This document shows, piece after piece, positions 15,501-25,986 of a DNA stretch of 33,147 bases. The notes beneath the pieces were generated by a model, which saw only the letters and a program-made list of their open reading frames with translations, was not told the origin of the DNA and ran no database searches. The first letter of the stretch is position 1, and each line of letters begins with the position of its first letter. The position numbers and the translations under genes are program-made. Source of the stretch: Minisyncoccota bacterium (GTDB lineage Bacteria > Patescibacteriota > Minisyncoccia > Phycocordibacterales > UBA12079); contig JAGLSI010000005.1 in the NCBI GenBank assembly GCA_023135835.1, positions 1-33,147 of the forward strand, written 5' to 3'.

Positions 15501-17630
15501 ATGAATGAAAAATTTCTTAACCCATACGACCCTCAAAAAACTGAAAAAATAAATTATAAGCTCTGGGAAGAAAGTGGTTTCTTTAATCCTGACAAGCTTC
15601 CTGAGCGTCACCAAAAACCATTTACAATCATAATGCCTCCTCCAAACGCAAATGGATCTCTTCATGCAGGGCATGCTCTTTTTGTAACTCTTGAAGACTT
15701 AATGATTCGTTATAAACGAATGCAGGGCTTTAAAACTTTATGGGTTCCTGGAGCCGATCACGCTGGTTTTGAAACACAAGTGGTTTATGAAAAAAAGTTA
15801 GAGAAAGAAGGAAGATCTCGTTTTAAAATGGATCCCAAAGAATTGTATGATGAAATAATGCAATTTACTTTAGATAATAAAAGTTTTATGGAAAACCAAG
15901 TTCGTTCACTTGGGGCATCTTGTGATTGGTCACGAGAAAGATTTACCTTAGAACCCAAAATAATAGAAACCGTCTATGAAACTTTTAAAAAACTTTCTGA
16001 TGATAACTTACTTTATAGAGGAGAGAAATTAGTTAATTGGTGTTCCAAACATCAAACATCTTTGTCTGAATTAGAAACTGATGGAGTAGATAAAGAAGAT
16101 AAATTTTATACTTTTCAATATGGACCTTTTCAAATTGGAACAACTAGACCTGAAACAAAATTTGGTGATAAATATGTTGTAATGCACCCCGACGACGAAA
16201 GATATAAAGAATATAGTCATGGACAAAAAATTGACTTAGAATGGATAAATGGACCTATTACAGCTACTATTATTAAAGATGAGGCTATTGATATGAAATT
16301 TGGTACAGGAGCAATGACAATTACCCCTTGGCATGATACTGCTGATTTTGAAATTGCCCAAAGACACAACTTAGACTACGAACAAATTATAGACTTTTAT
16401 GGAAAATTATTACCCATTGCCGGACCAGAATTTGAAGGAAAAAATATTTCTGTTGCTCGCGAAGAAATTGTTAAAAAATTAGATGAGAAAGGCTTGTTAG
16501 TTAAAACAGAAGAAAGTTTTAAACATAATGTTAAAGTTTGCTATAAATGCAACAGACCAATTGAGCCTCAAATTAAAGCTCAGTGGTTTATTAAAACAGA
16601 ACCCTTAACTCAAAAAGCATTAGAAGCTGTTGAAAAAGGTGATATAAAATTTGTAACAGAAAGACATGAGAGAATTTTTAGACATTGGATGGAGAATATT
16701 CATGATTGGAATATTTCACGACAAATTATTTGGGGAATTCCTATCCCAGCTAAAATATGTTTAGATTGCGGAGAAGGTATGGTTGATTTGGATGACTCTA
16801 TTTCTAAATGTTCTAAATGTGGAGGAAAAATAGAAAAAGATAAAGATACTTTTGACACTTGGTTTTCTTCTGGACAATGGCCTTTTGCTACTTTAAATTT
16901 TCCAGAAGGAAAAGATTTCAAAGGATTCTACCCTACCGATGTAATGGAAACAGGACATGATATTTTATTTTTCTGGGTAGCACGAATGATTATGCTTGGG
17001 ATTTACTGTACAGGAGAGGTTCCTTTTAAAACTATTTACTTACATGGTCTGGTTAGAGATGCAAAAGGTAAAAAAATGAGTAAAAGCGTAGGTAATGTAG
17101 TTAATCCATTAGAATTAAGTGACAAGTATGGAACTGATGCACTAAGAATGTCTTTATTGGTTGGAAATACTCCAGGAACTGATATGAATTTATCTGAAGA
17201 TAAAATCAAAGCTTATAAAAAGTTTGCTAATAAATTATGGAATATAAGTCGTTTTGTTTTAGATAATACAAAAGATTTAAATGAGGTAGATTTAGAATCT
17301 GAAGATATAAAAAAATTAATTAATTCTAATTCGGAATTGATTAATCTTGAAAAAACAATTACAGATATTACAAAAGATTTAGATAATTTCCAATTTCATA
17401 TTGCGAGTGAAAAGATATACCACTATATTTGGCATGAATTTGCTGATAAAATAATAGAAGAGTCTAAAGAAAAACTAGATAACTCAGAAACTCAATTAAT
17501 ATTATTATATATACTACAAATTTGCTTAAAAACACTGCACCCATTTATGCCATTTATCACAGAAGAAATATGGAAATCTATGCCTATTAAAAATAAAAAA
17601 TTATTATTAATTGAGGAGTGGCCTGTTTAG
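15501..17630 (+). CDS. valS: Valyl-tRNA synthetase
   Basis: PPPNANGSLHAGHALFVTLEDLMIRYKRMQGF, GADHAGFETQ, DTWFSSGQWP, GKKMSKSVGNVVNP. Confidence 0.97.
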   Translation: MNEKFLNPYDPQKTEKINYKLWEESGFFNPDKLPERHQKPFTIIMPPPNANGSLHAGHALFVTLEDLMIRYKRMQGFKTLWVPGADHAGFETQVVYEKKLEKEGRSRFKMDPKELYDEIMQFTLDNKSFMENQVRSLGASCDWSRERFTLEPKIIETVYETFKKLSDDNLLYRGEKLVNWCSKHQTSLSELETDGVDKEDKFYTFQYGPFQIGTTRPETKFGDKYVVMHPDDERYKEYSHGQKIDLEWINGPITATIIKDEAIDMKFGTGAMTITPWHDTADFEIAQRHNLDYEQIIDFYGKLLPIAGPEFEGKNISVAREEIVKKLDEKGLLVKTEESFKHNVKVCYKCNRPIEPQIKAQWFIKTEPLTQKALEAVEKGDIKFVTERHERIFRHWMENIHDWNISRQIIWGIPIPAKICLDCGEGMVDLDDSISKCSKCGGKIEKDKDTFDTWFSSGQWPFATLNFPEGKDFKGFYPTDVMETGHDILFFWVARMIMLGIYCTGEVPFKTIYLHGLVRDAKGKKMSKSVGNVVNPLELSDKYGTDALRMSLLVGNTPGTDMNLSEDKIKAYKKFANKLWNISRFVLDNTKDLNEVDLESEDIKKLINSNSELINLEKTITDITKDLDNFQFHIASEKIYHYIWHEFADKIIEESKEKLDNSETQLILLYILQICLKTLHPFMPFITEEIWKSMPIKNKKLLLIEEWPV

Positions 17631-17724
17631 AAAGTTAGGAATTAACTAATTAGGATTGGGTTGAGCCGAAGCCCACCCTATTCTTAAAAAGCTAACAGGC
17701 TAACCAGCCATAAGCTAAATAATT

Positions 17725-18420
17725 ATGACAAACGAGTTAATACTTTATGCGTTTCTAGGAGGGGTTTTACCAACAATATTTTGGCTTTGGTTTTGGCTTA
17801 AAGCTGATAAATTAAATCCTGAGCCAAAAAGATACATAGCTTACTCTTTTGTTTTTGGAATACTTTCAGCTCTATTAGTTTTACCAGTAGAAGAATTTCT
17901 AAGTGAAATTATTACAGGAACAGGAATTATACTTATAGTAGCTCTATCGTTTTCAGAAGAATTATTTAAATATCTTGGAGCTTATTTTAGTGCTTTAAAT
18001 AAAAAATATATGGATGAACCCATAGATGCTGTTATTTATTTAATCACTGTAGCTTTAGGATTCGCTGCTCTGGAAAACTCTCTTTTCTTGTTAAGTGCCA
18101 TGAAATCAAACGGGGCTGAAATTAGCAGAATTGTTTTAGTGGGAAATATGCGTTTTATAGGAGCAACCTTATTACACACTTTATGTTCTGGGGTAATTGG
18201 ACTATTTATTGCTTTTTCTTTTTATAAAAAAAGTTTTTCTAAAAAAGTTTTTTTATTAATAGGGTTTATCCTATCAGTTACATTGCACACTTTCTTTAAT
18301 TTTTTTATAATTAATAGTGAAAGTAAAATTTTTATAATATTTTTAGCAATATGGGTAGCTATAATAATAATGATTCTTTTACTAGAAAAAATTAAACATA
18401 TGCGAAAAAGATTCGTATAA
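17725..18420 (+). CDS. PrsW-family intramembrane protease-like protein
   Basis: Multi-TM protein with SEELFKYLG, ALGFAALEN and LHTFFNF motifs. Confidence 0.8.
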   Translation: MTNELILYAFLGGVLPTIFWLWFWLKADKLNPEPKRYIAYSFVFGILSALLVLPVEEFLSEIITGTGIILIVALSFSEELFKYLGAYFSALNKKYMDEPIDAVIYLITVALGFAALENSLFLLSAMKSNGAEISRIVLVGNMRFIGATLLHTLCSGVIGLFIAFSFYKKSFSKKVFLLIGFILSVTLHTFFNFFIINSESKIFIIFLAIWVAIIIMILLLEKIKHMRKRFV

Positions 18421-18461
18421 ACTAATAATTAAATTATTAATTAAATTTAAAAATAAAAATA

Positions 18462-18905
18462 ATGAAATCTTTTTTTGATAAATTAACCGCTTCAAATAAT
18501 AACGAGGAAGAAACTGAGGATATTTTAGAGTTTAATAATTCTAATGAAAACCTTTCTGATATTGTTGAAGAAGAAGCTAAGGATGGTGAATTATCTGTGG
18601 ATGTTTTTGATGAGGGAGATAAAATTGTTCTTAAAACTATGGTGGCAGGAGTAGATCCTGATGACTTAGATATTTCAATAACTAGAGACGCTATAACTAT
18701 AAGAGGCTCTCGTAATGAAGAAAGAGAAATCAGTCAAGATGCTTATTATGAAAAAGAACTTTATTGGGGATCTTTTTCTAGAACAATAAAACTACCAACA
18801 GAAATAGATATTGACAATTCAGTTGCTATTGAAAAAAACGGACTTTTAATTTTAAATTTACCTAAAGTAGATAAAGAAAGAAAATCTAGTCTGAAAGTAA
18901 AATAA
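18462..18905 (+). CDS. Hsp20/alpha-crystallin small heat-shock protein
   Basis: LSVDVFDEGDKIVLKTMVAGVDPDDLDISITRDAITIRG...FSRTIKLPTEIDIDNSVAIEKNGLLILNLPK. Confidence 0.92.
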   Translation: MKSFFDKLTASNNNEEETEDILEFNNSNENLSDIVEEEAKDGELSVDVFDEGDKIVLKTMVAGVDPDDLDISITRDAITIRGSRNEEREISQDAYYEKELYWGSFSRTIKLPTEIDIDNSVAIEKNGLLILNLPKVDKERKSSLKVK

Positions 18906-18925
18906 AAAGCTAAAATAATAAAAAA

Positions 18926-18949
18926 AGCGACGGACTAAAGCCCGTCGCT
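18926..18949 (+). terminator. Terminator after hsp20
   Basis: AGCGACGG...CCGTCGCT followed by CTTTTTATTT. Confidence 0.75.
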
Positions 18950-18971
18950 CTTTTTATTTAATCAAATTTCT

Positions 18972-20075
18972 TTAATTCATATAAAGTCTTTTATTTTCCT
19001 TATGCCCCTCAAAATCTTCAGCATAATACATGTTTCCAGCTCTATCTGATAAATAAAATAAGTAATTAGATTCAACAGGAGTCGCGGCTGCTAATAAAGA
19101 ATAAATACTCGGATTAGCAATTGGCCCTATTGGTAATCCTTTATTAGCATAAGTATTATAAGGAGAATCAACTTTTAAATCCTCTAACGTAAGCTGGTAC
19201 GTATTTTTACCTATGATATAAGGAAATACAGCATCCACCTGCAACGGCATGTTAATGTCTATTCTTTTCCATAAAATACCTGCTATTTTTTGCTTAGACT
19301 TAAGAGTTCTTGCTTCTTTCTCTAAAATAGAAGCCATGATTACAATCTCTTCTAAGGTTTTTTCTGACTCTTCTATCTCAAGAGCAATCTCCTCAAGCCT
19401 TTTGTCAAAATTTTCTTTCATAGTTTTAATTACAGCCTTAGGGGTTACATTTGGTAGAAAATAATAAGTATCAGGAAATAAATAACCCTCTTCGTCTTCA
19501 GCTAATTTTATAAACTTATCTTTATCAAAATTTTCAAATTTAGAACTCAAGGTCTCTGCAATATCAAAAATAGTAAAACCCTCTACCATAACTACTCTAG
19601 TCGGAATAATTCCATACGACCCCCTTATCATTCTCCAAACAACCCTAATTACAGAAGAATCTTTCTCAAAAAAATAATCTCCTGCCATTATTCTTTTTCC
19701 GCTCATCAGTAAATTAGCAAATAACTCAAATATTTCTGATGACTTAATTACATGCGTTTCTTCTAATTCAGTAGAAATCTCAGACAAAGTTTCTCCTAAT
19801 TCAACAGAAATAATAGTCCCTTTAGGAAAATCTTTGGGGGGAGCCATTAAAAAGTGATAAAACAAAGCGCTAGCAATCAAAAACCCTATAATTAAATAAC
19901 TACTGATCTTAAAAAACTTAAAATTTAACAATATTGAATGGCTAAATAAAGACTTATTTTTTAAACGAATCTTTGTAAAACAATTTTTAACTGAAACCTT
20001 AATATTTCTAGGGTTATAATTTGGGGGTGTTAACATAATATTTATTAGTCTAAAGTCTATAATGTCAAAAGTCAA
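18972..20075 (-). CDS. mltG: Endolytic transglycosylase MltG (YceG-like)
   Basis: VEGFTIFDIAETL, GYLFPDTYYFLPNVTP, ASILEKEA, INMPLQVDAVFPY, YNTYANKGLPIGPIANPS. Confidence 0.93.
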   Translation of the reverse strand: MTFDIIDFRLINIMLTPPNYNPRNIKVSVKNCFTKIRLKNKSLFSHSILLNFKFFKISSYLIIGFLIASALFYHFLMAPPKDFPKGTIISVELGETLSEISTELEETHVIKSSEIFELFANLLMSGKRIMAGDYFFEKDSSVIRVVWRMIRGSYGIIPTRVVMVEGFTIFDIAETLSSKFENFDKDKFIKLAEDEEGYLFPDTYYFLPNVTPKAVIKTMKENFDKRLEEIALEIEESEKTLEEIVIMASILEKEARTLKSKQKIAGILWKRIDINMPLQVDAVFPYIIGKNTYQLTLEDLKVDSPYNTYANKGLPIGPIANPSIYSLLAAATPVESNYLFYLSDRAGNMYYAEDFEGHKENKRLYMN

Positions 20076-20139
20076 AAGTTTTTATTCTAGAAAGATTTGT
20101 TTACAAACTCTTTAACTTGACTTAATTTTCTTTAGAAAA

Positions 20140-21393
20140 TTAAGTTGGTAAATTAAATGGCGCTTCAGCCTTTTTAGACATTAATTTTGATAATGTTGGA
20201 GTTTGAACAACTCCTCCAGGGAAATGATAAATAGTGGCTAATTCTTCTGTGTTTAATACAAAAGGCTGATAAAAAAGCGAAAATGACCTTCTTCTATATT
20301 CATTAAATACTTTTTGTTTTAATCTATTTACCCTTATCCCTTTATAATCTTGCCACGGAAAATCAAAACCTGTCGCTTGAGTTAATTTAAATCCATTCAA
20401 ATTATTTGAATTAAATTGTTTAAAAGTTCCTATCATAGCTACAATATTAATAGGATTAAATGATTCTTTTTCAGCTAAATAAATACCTCTAATATTGCAA
20501 TCAAAACTTAATTTTGAAACCGATCTTTCAATTGCAGCAATTACACCAGACTCTCCTTTAGTCATCATTCTAGGAGCTGTCCCTTCTTCTGCAGGTTTAG
20601 TAGCTTCTGTAATTAAATCTTTAACAGCCTCTTTAGATTGATCTCCCCAATCTTCAAAAGTATTCCACTCTTTCTTCTCCCATTTCTCTTTCCAAGCCAA
20701 AGCTTTTTTTCTTTCTTTTTTGTGAGCTTTTACAAGAATTTGTAACCAAATCTGCTGACCTTTTCCAGCAGACCCTAAATATTCAATAATAGGGGTGATG
20801 GGATCAATTTTTTCTTCTTCTTTAATTCCTTTACTTTCCATGTCATAATCAACATAAGTTTTAATAGGGTAAAAATCATCTTTAGCTAATTTAAATTCTG
20901 TCCCCCACAAAGTAAGGGCGTTTGGATCATAATTAACAAAAGAAGTATAATCAGGCACCTCGGTAATTTCAATGTCTGGATATTGTGCATAAATTTGAGC
21001 CTCTACTAAATTTTTAAAAAAACCCCTTGTCCAGATAAAAAACTTGACTTGCCCTTCCAAAGAAACCATCTCTAAGGAAAAAACTGGTCTTGATTTACCC
21101 TCAACATATTTTTGATACCAATTAGCTTCTCCTCCTACCTGAATTAAAGAAGTTAAAAATAACTCCATAGCTAAAGGTGTTTTTTTTATTTCGTTCGGTA
21201 ATTTTAACTCTAATAACCTATAATCTTGTTCATTAAGAAATTTAGTTTGAATATAATTCATCCAATTATTCCATAATATATATATTAAAATCACGGGTAA
21301 CCAAATAGGCATGAATAAATATAAATAATTCAATGCACCCACAATCAGACTATAATAAGCTGGAGGAAATATATTAGCAAAAGTTTCTATCAT
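20140..21393 (-). CDS. Conserved membrane-anchored protein, unknown
   Basis: N-terminal TM segment (FMPIWLPVILIYILW) then a large soluble domain; no confident family. Confidence 0.6.
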   Translation of the reverse strand: MIETFANIFPPAYYSLIVGALNYLYLFMPIWLPVILIYILWNNWMNYIQTKFLNEQDYRLLELKLPNEIKKTPLAMELFLTSLIQVGGEANWYQKYVEGKSRPVFSLEMVSLEGQVKFFIWTRGFFKNLVEAQIYAQYPDIEITEVPDYTSFVNYDPNALTLWGTEFKLAKDDFYPIKTYVDYDMESKGIKEEEKIDPITPIIEYLGSAGKGQQIWLQILVKAHKKERKKALAWKEKWEKKEWNTFEDWGDQSKEAVKDLITEATKPAEEGTAPRMMTKGESGVIAAIERSVSKLSFDCNIRGIYLAEKESFNPINIVAMIGTFKQFNSNNLNGFKLTQATGFDFPWQDYKGIRVNRLKQKVFNEYRRRSFSLFYQPFVLNTEELATIYHFPGGVVQTPTLSKLMSKKAEAPFNLPT

Positions 21394-21487
21394 ATATACT
21401 ATATTTTACTATAAAATAGTTTTTAAAGTAGAAAGAATGTAGATAACTTTGTTTAGGAAATTAGGTCTTAGGCGTTAGGTGTTAGAG

Positions 21488-21512
21488 ACGGATTTTGCGA
21501 AGCAAAATCCGT
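21488..21512. repeat. Dispersed intergenic palindrome ACGGATTTTGC-GAA-GCAAAATCCGT
   Basis: Same family as 3942-3968; a second hairpin AAAAAGGTCGTGGC-GAA-GCCACGACCTTTTT follows. Confidence 0.8.
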
Positions 21513-21573
21513 TAATAAAAAGGTCGTGGCGAAGCCACGACCTTTTTACTTTATAGACTTTATGGACTTTTGA

Positions 21574-22599
21574 CTAAACAAGCGAATATGTTCCGTCTTT
21601 ATGTTTTTTAAAATAATCTGAATTTTGTAGGTTTACAACAACAGTATTTTCTTTAACATACCTTTCTTTCAAAACTCTATCAATAACAGATTCTTTAGTT
21701 AATTTTCCTTCTCTCTTTAAAATATCTAAAATAACATCTTTTACAATTCCTTTAGAATATCCCCATTCAGCTAAAGCATACATTCCTCTTCCTACCAAAA
21801 CAAATCTTTGATCTTTAATTAATTCGTTATGACAAGTAGCAGTGTGAACATTTTTCTTAAAATGTTTATTTATCATCTTAGCCACCTCTTTAAAATGCAT
21901 TGGTGAACCATTTTGTCTAACAACTAAATAAGCATAACTTCTAATTCCTCTAATTTTAATATTTTGAGAAGTAGCCAAACCCCATTCATCAAAAGGATTC
22001 TTATTTATCACTTTTGAAGTAGTTAACCATTTTTTAATCTGATCATTATTTACTTCTTTTCTGTTCTTTATTTTTTTAGCTTCTTTGCGAACCAGTTCTA
22101 ATAAATCATTCTCTGAAACCAATTGATCTCCTTCAAATTGACCATGAACTCTTTTTAATATTTTAACTACATCTTCGGCTAATTTCTTATCGGTATACCA
22201 CTTAGTATCAAAATCAATGTCTCCTTTATCTTTATAAAACGGACTTCCTATTACAAACAAAAAATATAGATGATTTTGTTCTGAAGCATCATTTGACAAA
22301 TGTTCTAACAAAGAATTCTCTTCAACCATTCCCCCAACGCTCTCTATAATAGAACTTAGCTCATCAAAATACTTTTCTGCTTTAGTAAAATTATCAGACT
22401 TAATTATGTTCTTAATTGAATGATTTTCAATTTGTCTTACTCTTTCTCGAGTAATTTTATATTTTTGGCCTATAGCTTCCAAAGTAGACTTTTTTACAGA
22501 ACCACCCAAACCATACCTTCTGATTAAGATATCTTGTGACCTTTTAGGGAGTTCTAAAAGAAAGTTTTGGACTATTTCCTTTGAATTAAATGTTGTCAT
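21574..22599 (-). CDS. Sigma-70 region 4-like HTH fused to a C-terminal HARE-HTH-like domain
   Basis: LPKRSQDILIRRYGLGGSVKKSTLEAIGQKYKITRERVRQIENHSIKNI plus GSPMHFKEVAKMINKHFKKNVHTATCHNELIKDQRFVLVGRGMYALAEWGY. Confidence 0.8.
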   Translation of the reverse strand: MTTFNSKEIVQNFLLELPKRSQDILIRRYGLGGSVKKSTLEAIGQKYKITRERVRQIENHSIKNIIKSDNFTKAEKYFDELSSIIESVGGMVEENSLLEHLSNDASEQNHLYFLFVIGSPFYKDKGDIDFDTKWYTDKKLAEDVVKILKRVHGQFEGDQLVSENDLLELVRKEAKKIKNRKEVNNDQIKKWLTTSKVINKNPFDEWGLATSQNIKIRGIRSYAYLVVRQNGSPMHFKEVAKMINKHFKKNVHTATCHNELIKDQRFVLVGRGMYALAEWGYSKGIVKDVILDILKREGKLTKESVIDRVLKERYVKENTVVVNLQNSDYFKKHKDGTYSLV

Positions 22600-22785
22600 T
22601 ATTTTATTTTCCTTATTTTTATCATTATTTGGCTAAAAAGTCAAGGAAATCCTAATACAGGATTTCCGCAATCCCTCACTATTATTAATATAGATAATAA
22701 TAAAGCAATGTCGGATAAATTAATTATAAATTTGTTTTAAAATTAACTAAATAAGATTAATAATAGTGACGGGGGAAACCTTTTA

Positions 22786-25209
22786 TTAGACTACAATACT
22801 TAATAGTTTATTTTTAATATATATTATTTTTTTTGTCTCTTTTCCAACTATCCATTTTTGCACCTTTTCATCGTCTAGAGCTCTTTTTTTAATGGTTTCT
22901 TCGTCTTCTCCATCTTCAATTTCAAGTTCTGACCGTACTTTTCCGTTCACTTGAATAACCACAATATGCTTTTCGTCTTTAGCTAAGGCTTCATTATACT
23001 CTGGCCACTTTTCCAAATGAATTGAATCTGTATGTCCTAAACTCTCCCACAATTCTTCTGTAATATGCGGAGCAAACGGTGCTAAAATTTTTAAGAAAAT
23101 TTTAAAATCTTGTTTAGAGACAGAAGAGCTTTTTACAATATTTATAAATTTCATCATTTCAGAAATAGCAGTATTGTATCTCAAGTTTTCAATATCATTT
23201 TCTACTTTCCTAATTGTCTTGTGCAAAGAATTAATTACTTCATCAGAACTTTCTGTTAAATTCTCACTTACAGCCCAAACTTTTTCCAAAAAACGATAAA
23301 TTCCTACAATATTATTTTCATTCCATAATACTTCATCTTCTAACGGAGCCGCAAATAACATATAGGCTCTAACTGAATCTGCTCCAAATCTTTCTACCAT
23401 TTCAGTTGGATTAACTACATTCCCTTTAGATTTAGACATCTTTTTTCCTTCACCATCCAATACCATTCCTTGATGTCTTAATTTCAAAAAAGGTTCATCA
23501 AAATCCAATAAACCAATTTGCTTCATGGCTTTCACAAAAAAACGAGAAAACAAAAGATGCATATAAGTATGCTCCGCTCCTCCAATATACAAATTAACAG
23601 GCAACCATTTCTTGCGAGTTTCCGAACAAAATTCATTATCATTATGTGCATCTGGATATCTTAAAAAATACCACGAGGAATCCACAAAAGTATCCATTGT
23701 GTCATATTCTGGAACCCAACCTTCACCAAAAATCTTTTCTGTTCTTTCTTTTAATTCTTTTGAATCAGCTAACGGAGAAATCCCCGTTGGTTTAAAATCT
23801 ACATCAGTTGGAAGCAACCAAGGAAGATATTCTTTAGGAATTAATTTAACTTCACCTTCAGGCGAATAAACAATTGGTATTGGACAACCCCAATATCTTT
23901 GTCTTGAAATTGACCAGTCTCGCAAACGATAATTATTAATTAATTCCCCGCCCACAAACTCTGTAATTTTTTCCTTAGCTTCTTCTGAATCTAGTCCATT
24001 GAATTGCCCTGAGTTTATTATTTTTCCATTTCCAGAGTAAGCTTTTTCTTCAGTATCTCCTCCTAAAATAACTTCTTTAATCTCTAAACCAAACTTAGTA
24101 GCAAATTCATAATCTCTTTCGTCATGTGCGGGTACTGCCATGATTGCTCCTGTTCCATAACCACTTAAAACATAGTCAGCAATAAAAATTGGAATTCCTG
24201 CCTCACCAGCGGGCAGGTCTTCTTTGTCTGTTTTACCCGCTTTAGATAGGGCTGGATTGATTGCAAAAATTCCTAGAAGCTGAACTCCTGTTTTCTCTTT
24301 TCCTTCAACTCTATCCATCTCTGATTTTTTTTGAGTATCAATTATATATTTTTCCACTTCTTCCCAATTTTCTATTTTACCTTTCAATTCCTCAACTAAT
24401 TTATGTTCTGGAGCTAACACCATATAGGTTGCTCCAAACAAAGTATCTGGTCTGGTTGTAAATACTTTCAACTTACTTTTGACTTTTGACTTTTGACTTT
24501 TGACTAGGAAATTTATTTCCGCTCCTTCTGATTTCCCTATCCAATTTCTTTGATTTTTAATTGTATGTTCTGGCCAATCAACCTTATCTAAATCTTCAAT
24601 CAAAGCATCAGCAAAATCAGTAATTTTAAAAAACCACCCAGGAATTTCTTTTTGAGAAATCTGTGTTCCGCATCTTTCACATTCCCCTCCTAACACCTGT
24701 TCATTTGCAATTCCTGTCTGACAAGATTCACACCAATTAATTTTTGATGTTTTTTTATAAACTAAATTATTTTTAAAAAACTCTCCAAATAACCATTGTG
24801 TCCATTTATAATATTCTGAATCTGAAGAATTAACCATCTCATCAAAATCATAATTCAAACCAAGGGATTTCATTTGAACAATATAATTTCCTATATTTTT
24901 TTGAGTAGTTTCAGCAGGATGAATTCCAGTTTTAATCGCATAATTCTCAGCGGGTAAACCAAAAGAATCAAAACCCTGAGGATGTAAAACATTAAATCCT
25001 TGCATCTTTTTAAAACGATAAAATACATCAGAAGCAGTATAAGATTCTGTATGTCCCATATGCAAACCTTCCCCAGAGGGATAAGGAAACATATCTAACA
25101 TATAAAATTTTTCTTTAGATTGGTCGTCTTTATCTATCTTAACTACATTATCTTTCTTCCATTGGTCTTGCCATTTCTTCTCTATTTTTTTATGATCGTA
25201 TTTTTTCAT
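22786..25209 (-). CDS. leuS: Leucyl-tRNA synthetase
   Basis: MFPYPSGEGLHMGHTESYTASDV, NVLHPQGFDSFGLPAENYAI, MDTFVDSSWYFLRYPD, KMSKSKGNVVNP. Confidence 0.98.
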   Translation of the reverse strand: MKKYDHKKIEKKWQDQWKKDNVVKIDKDDQSKEKFYMLDMFPYPSGEGLHMGHTESYTASDVFYRFKKMQGFNVLHPQGFDSFGLPAENYAIKTGIHPAETTQKNIGNYIVQMKSLGLNYDFDEMVNSSDSEYYKWTQWLFGEFFKNNLVYKKTSKINWCESCQTGIANEQVLGGECERCGTQISQKEIPGWFFKITDFADALIEDLDKVDWPEHTIKNQRNWIGKSEGAEINFLVKSQKSKVKSKLKVFTTRPDTLFGATYMVLAPEHKLVEELKGKIENWEEVEKYIIDTQKKSEMDRVEGKEKTGVQLLGIFAINPALSKAGKTDKEDLPAGEAGIPIFIADYVLSGYGTGAIMAVPAHDERDYEFATKFGLEIKEVILGGDTEEKAYSGNGKIINSGQFNGLDSEEAKEKITEFVGGELINNYRLRDWSISRQRYWGCPIPIVYSPEGEVKLIPKEYLPWLLPTDVDFKPTGISPLADSKELKERTEKIFGEGWVPEYDTMDTFVDSSWYFLRYPDAHNDNEFCSETRKKWLPVNLYIGGAEHTYMHLLFSRFFVKAMKQIGLLDFDEPFLKLRHQGMVLDGEGKKMSKSKGNVVNPTEMVERFGADSVRAYMLFAAPLEDEVLWNENNIVGIYRFLEKVWAVSENLTESSDEVINSLHKTIRKVENDIENLRYNTAISEMMKFINIVKSSSVSKQDFKIFLKILAPFAPHITEELWESLGHTDSIHLEKWPEYNEALAKDEKHIVVIQVNGKVRSELEIEDGEDEETIKKRALDDEKVQKWIVGKETKKIIYIKNKLLSIVV

Positions 25210-25248
25210 ATAAAAACCATTTTATCATAGGTTTAGATATAAAAAAAC

Positions 25249-25290
25249 AAAAATTCCATCGGCTCATTTTAGTGAGCCGATGGAATTTTT
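25249..25290 (-). terminator. Strong hairpin terminator after the 25335-25904 gene
   Basis: AAAAATTCCATCGGCTCA-TTTTAG-TGAGCCGATGGAATTTTT, 18-bp arms. Confidence 0.75.
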
Positions 25291-25334
25291 CCTTTATGGA
25301 CTTTATAGACTTTACGAACTTTTGACTTATTTTA

Positions 25335-25904
25335 TTACTCAGTAAACTTTTTTATTGCTAAATAGATCAAAACAACTAAAGCAAGTCCTAGAATAGCCAA
25401 GTGTAGCCAATCACTAGCATATTGCCAGTACCTTAATGAAGCAATAATAAATGACAATATTCCACTTAATGATAACGCAATAGAGACAACTTCTTTGGCT
25501 AAAGTCATAAATCCAATAATAACAGAAATCACTCCAAAGATAATTAAAGCTATAAATACATTTCTTTCGTAATCCTCTCTAGCAGTATTAAATTCTTCAT
25601 GACAAGTAAATTGTTGATTACAATAACCAGATTCCCTTTGCGAAGTAGCAGGCAATTCATCTTCAACCAAAGGATCAGAAACCCCTATCATTCGCACTTC
25701 ATATTGAGGCTGTTCAACCCACTGCCCTCCTTCAATTAAACATTCTTCCTGATTATTAATTTGCTTAACAACAGGCTTGTCTTCACAATAATTATTATAT
25801 CGAGGCTCTGGATAAGCCACTTTTACCGCATACAAAAAGAATAGATTCAAAACAATTACTATTCCAATTATTAAAGGCCATTTTAATATTTTTTTAGTTT
25901 CCAT
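25335..25904 (-). CDS. Membrane protein, unknown (N-terminal TM, extracytoplasmic Cys-containing region, C-terminal TM helices)
   Basis: Hydropathy pattern of the translation only. Confidence 0.55.
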   Translation of the reverse strand: METKKILKWPLIIGIVIVLNLFFLYAVKVAYPEPRYNNYCEDKPVVKQINNQEECLIEGGQWVEQPQYEVRMIGVSDPLVEDELPATSQRESGYCNQQFTCHEEFNTAREDYERNVFIALIIFGVISVIIGFMTLAKEVVSIALSLSGILSFIIASLRYWQYASDWLHLAILGLALVVLIYLAIKKFTE

Positions 25905-25986
25905 GGTATTTTTTAATTAAGCTACTAATAATTCATTATATCATTAAAAAATATTAAAGCACTAGAACATAAAAACATAAAAACAA

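Noticed and set aside
15483-16921. Minus-strand ORFs within valS (15483-15674, 16700-16921)
   Set aside because: Antisense shadows of valS.
19249-24461. Plus-strand ORFs antisense to mltG and leuS (19249-19464, 23612-23869, 24261-24461)
   Set aside because: Antisense to conserved genes; no SD or motif.
24474-24506. CRISPR array interpretation of short tandem repeats
   Set aside because: Units are about 7-9 nt without spacers; no cas genes in the window.
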